From assembly GCA_007126415.1 (NCBI GenBank), contig SLBH01000177.1, positions 1 through 5,731 on the forward strand: a stretch of DNA of 5,731 bases, read 5' to 3'. Of the stretch, positions 1-4,953 are shown one piece after another. This DNA comes from Spirochaetales bacterium. GTDB taxonomy: Bacteria > Spirochaetota > Spirochaetia > DSM-27196 > SLAA01. The notes below the pieces were generated by a model. It searched no databases. It saw only the letters and a list, made by a program, of their open reading frames with translations, and had not been told where the DNA came from. The translations under genes and the position numbers were made by a program. Every line of letters begins with the position of its first letter. Position 1 is the stretch's first letter.

Positions 1-243
1 AACCTCGACACCTGCATCACGATCCGAAGCGCCCTGAAGATCAACGGTAAACTGGTGCTGCAGGCCGGCGCCGGCGTGGTGTACGACTCCACGCCCGAGC
101 GCGAGCTTCAGGAGACCGACGAGAAACTCGGCGCGCTCGCGAAGGCCGCCGGAGTTGAGCTCGGCGCCGCGGCCGCCGGCACGGAGATCAGTGAGCCCGC
201 AGGCGCAAGCGGGCGAGAGCCCGCGCTCGAGTTCGGGGTGTGA
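1..243 (+). CDS. trpE: Anthranilate synthase component I, C-terminal fragment (5' end outside window)
   Basis: The reading frame is open from base 1 to the TGA at 241-243 and gives the last 80 residues. TrpE converts chorismate to anthranilate, using ammonia supplied by the TrpG amidotransferase, in the cytoplasm. The fragment matches the end of the chorismate-binding domain. It has the CITIRS segment (the Arg at 25-27 corresponds to the conserved chorismate-contacting Arg), then QAGAGVVYDSTPERE (61-105), which is the family's GAGIVxDSxPxxE motif with its Mg-binding Glu. The family normally ends soon after the following ETxxKxxAL helix. Here about 30 further Ala/Gly/Glu-rich residues follow (151-240), an apparent lineage-specific tail. 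A related chorismate-binding enzyme (PabB, or a salicylate or isochorismate synthase) could share these motifs. Position directly before trpGD in a complete trp operon makes TrpE much more likely. The true start lies upstream of the window. Confidence 0.95.
   Translation, partial: NLDTCITIRSALKINGKLVLQAGAGVVYDSTPERELQETDEKLGALAKAAGVELGAAAAGTEISEPAGASGREPALEFGV
195..224 (+). other. Alternative hairpins at the end of trpE
   Basis: The hexamer gcgggc at 209-214 is complementary to two identical copies of gcccgc, at 195-200 and 219-224. It can pair with either but not both. The downstream pairing gives a 6-bp all-GC stem closed by a GAGA (GNRA-type) tetraloop; the upstream one has an 8-nt loop. 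It lies inside the low-complexity trpE tail. The complementarity is visible in the sequence. A regulatory role is only a possibility, since short GC stems arise often in DNA this GC-rich. Confidence 0.3.
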
Positions 244-255
244 GCGGGTGGGTCG

Positions 256-276
256 GCCTCCTGCGGCCTAGGAGGC
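256..276 (+). other. Intercistronic hairpin between trpE and trpGD
   Basis: gcctcct (256-262) and aggaggc (270-276) form a perfect 7-bp stem with a 7-nt loop, 13 nt after the trpE stop codon. A second, weaker stem (ccggc 282-286 with gccgg 294-298) follows. No T-run comes after either, so this is not a standard intrinsic terminator. It could act as an mRNA processing or stability element, or be a chance structure. This 102-nt gap is the only non-overlapping junction of the operon in the window. Confidence 0.4.
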
Positions 277-332
277 GCAAACCGGCGGGCATGGCCGGCG
301 GCAAGGTGTGCAGCGGTATAAAACGTACGAGA

Positions 333-339
333 TAAGGAG
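333..339 (+). promoter_or_regulatory. Ribosome binding site of trpGD
   Basis: The sequence taaggag has its AAGGAG core at 334-339, six bases before the GTG at 346. This spacing is good and fixes the GTG as the start. It agrees with the protein beginning MILLIDNYDSF, where TrpG proteins normally begin. Confidence 0.85.
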
Positions 340-345
340 CACAAC

Positions 346-2049
346 GTGATTCTGCTGATAGATAACTACGATTCGTTCACCCATAACCTCTACCAGTACC
401 TGCGAGAGGTCGGCGAGTATGAGGTTCTGGTTGTGCGAAACGACCGCATCACGCTCGAAGAGATCGAGACCCGCGCTCCGCGCTTCATCGTGATTTCGCC
501 CGGGCCGGGAGGCCCGCAAGATGCCGGCATCTCGCTTGCGGTCGTCAAACGCTTTGCGGGGCGCATTCCCATCCTCGGCGTCTGTCTCGGTCATCAGGTA
601 ATCGCCGAGGCCTACGGCGCGCGCGTGGTGCAGGCCGAGCGCATTGTGCACGGGAAGGCCGAGCCCATCACCGTAGACGGTCAAGGCCTGTTTCGTTCAA
701 TCGGCTCGCCCGCGGTTTTTACGCGGTATCATTCGCTCATCGTTGACCCCGACAGCGTCCCTCCCGAGCTCGAGCCCACCGCCTGGAGTGCAACCGGCGA
801 GCTGATGGGTCTGCGCCATCGCGAGTTGCTGGTGGAGGGTGTGCAGTTTCACCCCGAGTCGATCGCGAGCGAGGACGGGAAGAAACTCCTTCGGAACTTT
901 CTGCAGTACCGTCGCGAGCCGTTTGTCGCAACGAGCCGTCTCTCGCGTTTGATCGACGGGCACGACATGACGCAGGAGGAAGCCGAGAGCTTCATGGAGG
1001 AGCTCACCGAAGGTAACCTGAGCACCGCGCAGGTTGCCGCGTTCTTGACCGCGCTCGCGGCGAAGGGCCCGAGTCCGGAAGAGATCGCGGGTTGCGCCTC
1101 TGTGCTGCGCCGCAAGCGCGTAGCGGTCAAGGCCCACCGCCCGGTGCTCGATACCTGCGGTACCGGCGGCGACGGTCGCGGCACCTTCAATATCTCGTCG
1201 TTTTCGGCGCTGGTAGCGGCGGCGTGCGGCGCGGCGGTCGCGAAACACGGCAACCGCGCGGTGAGCTCGCGTAGCGGCAGCGCCGAGTTTTACCGCGAGC
1301 TCGGCGTGCCGGCGGACCTTACCGCCGGCCAAGCCGAACGCCTGCTGAACGAAACCGGCTTTGCGTTCCTCTTTGCTCCCACGTACCACGGTGCAATGAA
1401 GCACGCCGCACCGGCGCGCAAGGAGCTCGGCCTCAAGACGATCATGAACCTACTCGGGCCGCTCGCAAACCCGGCCGCCGCCGAGTTTCAGCTGATTGGG
1501 GTGTACGCCGAGGAGCTCTGCGAGCCGGTTGCGCGCGCCGCGCAGCTTCTGGGGGTGCGCCGCGGCATGGTGGTGCACGGCCTCGACGGGATAGACGAGC
1601 TATCCCCGGCTGCGCCGAGCCGCGCGGTCTGTTTCGACGACCACGGTCGCTTTGAAAGCATGCTGATCGAGCCGGAGCGCTACGGCCTCGGGCGTTTTGA
1701 AAGCGACGAGCTCACCGGGGGCGACGCCGCGGCGAACGCGGCCGACGCACGTGAGCTGCTCGCCGGCGGCGGGCGGCCGGCGTTGCGTGCGGCGGTAGTG
1801 CTGAACGCCGGCGCCGCGCTGTACGTGTACGGCGTCGCCGAGACGATCGAGGACGGGGTGCAGCGCGCCGCCGCAGCGCTTGCCGACGGAAGCGTGCGTC
1901 GCAAGCTCGAGGAGCTACGCGCCGCCGCAGAACGCATCAGCGCCGAACGCGCCGATGCCGACCAAGCACCCCCCGTGGGCGCGGGCAACGGCCGGGGCAA
2001 GGGCGCCCGCAACGGCGTGGGGGACGCGGCTTCGGAGGCGCGGAGATGA
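346..2049 (+). CDS. trpGD: Fused anthranilate synthase glutaminase (TrpG) and anthranilate phosphoribosyltransferase (TrpD)
   Basis: This 567-residue bifunctional cytoplasmic enzyme starts at GTG. Residues 1 to about 190 are a class I glutamine amidotransferase that feeds ammonia to TrpE. Visible are LLIDNYDSFTHNL at the N-terminus, the oxyanion segment SPGPGGP (51-57), the nucleophile elbow GVCLGHQ with Cys80, and QFHPES with His169 and Glu171 completing the triad. From about residue 200 it is TrpD, which transfers phosphoribosyl from PRPP to anthranilate. It shows DTCGTGGDG (269-277, PRPP/Mg binding), KHGNRAVSSRSGSAE (300-314), APARKELGLKTIMNLLGPL near 354-373, and HGLDGIDELSP (411-421). 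All expected catalytic residues are present, so both activities should be intact. E. coli TrpGD is about 531 residues. The excess here is a Gly/Ala/Arg-rich tail after about residue 530. The stop overlaps the trpCF start as ATGA. PabA is the alternative for the TrpG half, but the TrpD fusion argues strongly against it. Confidence 0.97.
   Translation: MILLIDNYDSFTHNLYQYLREVGEYEVLVVRNDRITLEEIETRAPRFIVISPGPGGPQDAGISLAVVKRFAGRIPILGVCLGHQVIAEAYGARVVQAERIVHGKAEPITVDGQGLFRSIGSPAVFTRYHSLIVDPDSVPPELEPTAWSATGELMGLRHRELLVEGVQFHPESIASEDGKKLLRNFLQYRREPFVATSRLSRLIDGHDMTQEEAESFMEELTEGNLSTAQVAAFLTALAAKGPSPEEIAGCASVLRRKRVAVKAHRPVLDTCGTGGDGRGTFNISSFSALVAAACGAAVAKHGNRAVSSRSGSAEFYRELGVPADLTAGQAERLLNETGFAFLFAPTYHGAMKHAAPARKELGLKTIMNLLGPLANPAAAEFQLIGVYAEELCEPVARAAQLLGVRRGMVVHGLDGIDELSPAAPSRAVCFDDHGRFESMLIEPERYGLGRFESDELTGGDAAANAADARELLAGGGRPALRAAVVLNAGAALYVYGVAETIEDGVQRAAAALADGSVRRKLEELRAAAERISAERADADQAPPVGAGNGRGKGARNGVGDAASEARR
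2034..2038 (+). promoter_or_regulatory. Ribosome binding site of trpCF
   Basis: GGAGG lies inside the last codons of trpGD, seven bases before the ATG at 2046. This start overlaps the trpGD stop (ATGA). The arrangement supports the ATG and suggests coupled translation. Confidence 0.8.
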
Positions 2050-3746
2050 TAGGCACCGAGGCCAACGTGCTCGACCGTATCCTCGCCGAGCGCGCCGCGC
2101 GGCTCAAGGTCGCGGGCGCCACGTTTGGTAGCCGCCTGCCGAGCCTGCGCTCCGCGCCGCTTGTGCCGCTTGCGTCGCCTGCGCCGAGCGGCGTGGCGCC
2201 GGGGGCGGGCGAGCACGCTCCCTTTCAGCCGGCGGCTCAGGCGCACGGCCCGGCGTTGTTTGAGATCAAGCGACGGAGCCCGTCACGCGGTGTAATCGCC
2301 GAGGGGCTCAACGCTGTGGAGCAGGCCGAGCGCTACCACCGCGGCGGCGCGCGCGCGTTCTCGGTCCTCACCGAAAGCGAGTGGTTCGGCGGATCGCTCG
2401 AGGATCTCATCGCGGTGAAAGAGCGGTTTCCCGACTGCGCGGTCTTGCGGAAGGATTTTCTGCAGCTGCCCGAGGAGCTCGAGGTCTCGTTTCGGGCCGG
2501 GGCCGACGCGGTTCTGCTGATCGCCGCGGCGCTCGCGCGAGAGGATATCGCCGCGATGCTCGAGCAGGCGGCCGCACTGGGCCTCGCGGCGTTGGTTGAG
2601 CTTCACGACCGCGCGGACCTCGAGAAGGTTGCGCCGCTCAAACCGACGCTTGTCGGGATAAATAGCCGCGACCTGCGCAGCTTCAAGGTCGATAAGCTCA
2701 CCCCGCCGGCACTGGCTGCCGAGATCAGCTGGAACTGCCGGCTGGTTTTTGAGTCGGGTATCGGCGGCTACGAAGACGCCTACTTCGCCGGATGCTCCGG
2801 GTTTCACGGGGTGCTCGTCGGCGAGAGCGCAATGCGGAACCCCGAGCGCGTGCCCGAGATCCTGGCTGGCCTCGAGGATGCGTACGGTGTTGCGCGCGCG
2901 CGCGGGCGTAGCCGAGTGAGCGCGTGCCGTGGTAATCCGAGGTTCTGGGGTGAGCTCGCGTCGCGGCGAGCGGCGCTTCAAATGGGGCGCGCGCGGCCGC
3001 TCGTGAAGATCTGCGGCCTCACGACCGCCGCCGACGCACGGCTCGCGGCCGAGTGCGGCGCCGACCTGCTCGGTTTTGTTTTCGCCGATTCGCCGAGGCG
3101 CGCCGAGGCGGCGTTACTCGAAGAGATCGCCGACCTTCGGTGTCTCAAGGTTGCGGTGGTGCAAGCCGACGATGCGCGTTGCTCGCACCAAGGGTCTGCC
3201 CACCGGCGCTCCGGGGCGCGGCATGGCAGGCACCCCGACGGGTCCACGGATGCGCGCGCCGCCGCGAGCCCCGACACCGACACCGACACCCGCGCCGACG
3301 CCGGCCGCGCCGAGCTGCAACCCGAGGTTGCGCGGCTGCTCGAGCGTGGGTTGCTCGATGCGGTGCAGTTTCACGGCGGCGAGCAACCCGCTGACTGTCT
3401 CGCGCTCGCGTACCCGTACTACAAGGCCGTTCGCGTACGTGATGCGCGCGATCTGGAGCTCGCCTGCGAGTATCGCTCGCCGCGGGTCTTGATCGACGCG
3501 TTTGATCCCGAACGCGCCGGAGGAACCGGGAAGCGAATCAATCCCGAGCTCGTACGGCGGGCGGCCGAGCGCGGCGCGCTCTGGCTCGCCGGTGGCCTTA
3601 CGCCCGAGAACATCGGTGCAATCGTCGCGGAGTACCGTCCGGAGCTCGTCGATGTCTCGAGTGGACTCGAGGGCGCGGCAGGCCGCAAGGACCCCGACAA
3701 ACTCAAGCGCTACATGGAGGAGATAGCAGATGTCTGCACGGTATAA
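2046..3746 (+). CDS. trpCF: Fused indole-3-glycerol-phosphate synthase (TrpC) and phosphoribosylanthranilate isomerase (TrpF)
   Basis: A 566-residue protein of two (beta/alpha)8 barrels. TrpF isomerises phosphoribosylanthranilate to CdRP, and TrpC cyclises CdRP to indole-3-glycerol phosphate. TrpC (about 1-280) has an N-terminal helix (NVLDRILAERAARL), EIKRRSPSRG with Glu73 and Lys75, LRKDF with Lys136, LVELH with Glu185, GINSRDL with Asn206 and Arg208, ESGI (236-239) and GVLVGESAMR (255-264). These are the known catalytic and phosphate-binding positions. TrpF (about 317-566) has KICGLT with Cys323 as general base, GFVFADSPRR, LDAVQFHGGE (438-447), VLIDAFD with Asp484 as likely general acid, LAGGLTPENI and VDVSSGLEG. 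At 566 residues it is over 100 longer than E. coli TrpCF (about 453). The extra length lies in a Pro/Ala-rich TrpC stretch (about 37-70), a basic linker (about 281-316) and a low-complexity TrpF insert (about 377-423). The frame stays open through all of them, so this is not a frameshift artefact. The end overlaps trpB by 17 nt. Confidence 0.96.
   Translation: MIGTEANVLDRILAERAARLKVAGATFGSRLPSLRSAPLVPLASPAPSGVAPGAGEHAPFQPAAQAHGPALFEIKRRSPSRGVIAEGLNAVEQAERYHRGGARAFSVLTESEWFGGSLEDLIAVKERFPDCAVLRKDFLQLPEELEVSFRAGADAVLLIAAALAREDIAAMLEQAAALGLAALVELHDRADLEKVAPLKPTLVGINSRDLRSFKVDKLTPPALAAEISWNCRLVFESGIGGYEDAYFAGCSGFHGVLVGESAMRNPERVPEILAGLEDAYGVARARGRSRVSACRGNPRFWGELASRRAALQMGRARPLVKICGLTTAADARLAAECGADLLGFVFADSPRRAEAALLEEIADLRCLKVAVVQADDARCSHQGSAHRRSGARHGRHPDGSTDARAAASPDTDTDTRADAGRAELQPEVARLLERGLLDAVQFHGGEQPADCLALAYPYYKAVRVRDARDLELACEYRSPRVLIDAFDPERAGGTGKRINPELVRRAAERGALWLAGGLTPENIGAIVAEYRPELVDVSSGLEGAAGRKDPDKLKRYMEEIADVCTV
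3271..3290 (+). repeat. Short 6-bp tandem repeat inside the TrpF insert
   Basis: The unit ccgaca is repeated 3.3 times without error. In the trpCF frame it encodes alternating Asp and Thr after a Pro (PDTDTDT), in the middle of the extra segment of the TrpF barrel. Both unit and total length keep the frame, as expected of a slippage-derived coding expansion. Confidence 0.8.
3716..3722 (+). promoter_or_regulatory. Ribosome binding site of trpB
   Basis: The sequence ggaggag lies within the final codons of trpCF, seven bases before the ATG at 3730. It supports the start that overlaps trpCF by 17 nt. Confidence 0.8.
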
Positions 3747-4953
3747 CGACTACTTCGGCGAGTTTGGGGGCCGCTACGTGGCGGAGGTGCTACGCGGTCC
3801 GCTCGATGAGCTCGAGCGCGAGTTTTGCGCGGCGCTGTCCGATCCGGTCTTCTTAGCCGACCTCGAGCGCGTGCGCGATCAGTTCATCGGCCGCCCAACG
3901 CCGTTGCTGCACGCCGAGAACACCTCCAACGAGCTCGGCGGCGCGCAGATCTACATCAAGCTCGAGGGCCTCGCGAACACCGGCGCGCACAAGATCAACA
4001 ACGCGGTCGGCCAGGCGCTGCTTGCCAAGCGCATGGGCAAGCGCCGGGTCATCGCCGAGACCGGCGCCGGGCAGCATGGTGTGGCCACCGCAGCGGTCTG
4101 CGCCACGCTCGGCCTCGAGTGCACAATCTATATGGGCGAGGTAGACCGCCGCCGCCAGCGCCCGAACGTGTTCTGGATGGAGCTGTACGGCGCGCAGGTT
4201 GTTCCGGTTACGAGCGGAGCCCAAACGCTCAAAGACGCGGTGAACGAGGCGCTGCGCGACTGGGCGGCCGGGTTTCGCGACACGCATTACCTCATCGGCT
4301 CGGCGCTCGGTCCCTCACCCTTTCCCGACATGGTGCGGGAGTTTCAGGCCGTCGTGGGTCGTGAGACGCAGCAACAGCTTGGCGAGCGCGGCGTCAGCCC
4401 CGATGTGATGGTCGCGTGCGTCGGCGGCGGCTCCAACGCTATCGGCTTCTTCGAGCCGTACCTCGAGACCGAGCACCCGCGGCTCGTAGGCGTGGAGGCC
4501 GGAGGACGCGGACTCGAGACCGGTGCGCACGCCGCGCGCATGTTGGGGCTGGGGCGCACCGGAATCCTTCACGGCTACAAAAGCAAGTTCCTGCTGAACG
4601 AGGACGGTCAGGTCGCGGCTACGCACTCGGTCTCGGCCGGGTTGGACTACCCCGGCATCGGCCCGCAGCTTGCGCACCTCGGCGAGAGCGGACGGGTAGA
4701 GTTTCACCGCGCCTCGGACGCGCAGGCTCTGGAGGCACTTCGCGTGATCGCCCGTAACGAGGGGGTGATCTTTGCGCTCGAAAGCGCCCACGGCGCTGCG
4801 GTCGCGCTCGAACTCGCCCCGCAGCTTCCGCCCGAGAGCGCGATTGTAGTGAATATGTCGGGCCGAGGAGACAAGGATCTCTTCATAACCGCACGTGAGC
4901 TTGCGCCGGACGCGTGGAAAACCTTTCTGCACGAAGAGGAGGCTTCGCTGTGA
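3730..4953 (+). CDS. trpB: Tryptophan synthase beta subunit
   Basis: This 407-residue PLP enzyme joins indole, channelled from TrpA, to L-serine to give L-tryptophan. It works as the core dimer of the alpha2-beta2 complex. It begins NDYFGEFGGRYVAEVL, typical of the TrpB1 class. Landmarks are GRPTPL (54-59), TGAHKINNA with the Schiff-base Lys88, ETGAGQHGVAT with catalytic Glu110, VGGGSNAIG (231-239, PLP phosphate cup), AGLDYPGIGP with Asp306 near the alpha-beta communication region, and SGRGDKD with Ser377 at the pyridine nitrogen. Length is close to E. coli TrpB (397), and it lacks the low-complexity inserts of its neighbours. One departure is visible: the usual KxEDLxHxGAHK segment reads KLEGLANTGAHK, changing the Asp and the His just before the PLP lysine. 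The core catalytic residues are intact, so activity is expected. It overlaps trpCF by 17 nt and trpA by 4 nt. Confidence 0.98.
   Translation: MSARYNDYFGEFGGRYVAEVLRGPLDELEREFCAALSDPVFLADLERVRDQFIGRPTPLLHAENTSNELGGAQIYIKLEGLANTGAHKINNAVGQALLAKRMGKRRVIAETGAGQHGVATAAVCATLGLECTIYMGEVDRRRQRPNVFWMELYGAQVVPVTSGAQTLKDAVNEALRDWAAGFRDTHYLIGSALGPSPFPDMVREFQAVVGRETQQQLGERGVSPDVMVACVGGGSNAIGFFEPYLETEHPRLVGVEAGGRGLETGAHAARMLGLGRTGILHGYKSKFLLNEDGQVAATHSVSAGLDYPGIGPQLAHLGESGRVEFHRASDAQALEALRVIARNEGVIFALESAHGAAVALELAPQLPPESAIVVNMSGRGDKDLFITARELAPDAWKTFLHEEEASL
4936..4942 (+). promoter_or_regulatory. Ribosome binding site of trpA
   Basis: The sequence gaggagg lies inside the last trpB codons, seven bases before GTG at 4950-4952. 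It selects this GTG over the in-frame ATG at 4986, which would remove 12 residues. Confidence 0.85.

Noticed and set aside
256..298. Rho-independent terminator after trpE
   Set aside because: Stems are present but no T-run follows, and the next gene continues the same pathway.
317..322. TATAAA as the -10 box of an internal promoter before trpGD
   Set aside because: No recognisable -35 element lies about 17 bases upstream; that region is GC-rich. Kept only as a possibility within the junction finding.
291..335. Small open frame MAGGKVCSGIKRTR ending at the trpG ribosome binding site, as a possible leader peptide
   Set aside because: It has no Trp codons and no well-spaced ribosome binding site (AGGAGG is 15 bases upstream and inside a hairpin), and no terminator follows. 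It does not resemble an attenuator leader.
697..1404. Long reverse-strand open frame opposite trpGD
   Set aside because: It is antisense to well-conserved TrpG and TrpD motifs. Its length is explained by GC-rich codon bias, and it shows no recognisable domain.
1981..2010. gcgggc / gcccgc inverted repeat near the trpGD end
   Set aside because: It is a 6-bp stem with an 18-nt loop inside a Gly/Arg-rich coding tail, expected by chance at this GC content.
2283..2981. Long reverse-strand open frame opposite trpC
   Set aside because: It is a mirror of the TrpC coding frame with no family motif and no plausible separate gene context.
3174..3314. Frameshift or pseudogene in trpF
   Set aside because: The frame stays open on both sides and all downstream TrpF motifs are in the same frame, so the region reads as an insertion in an intact gene.
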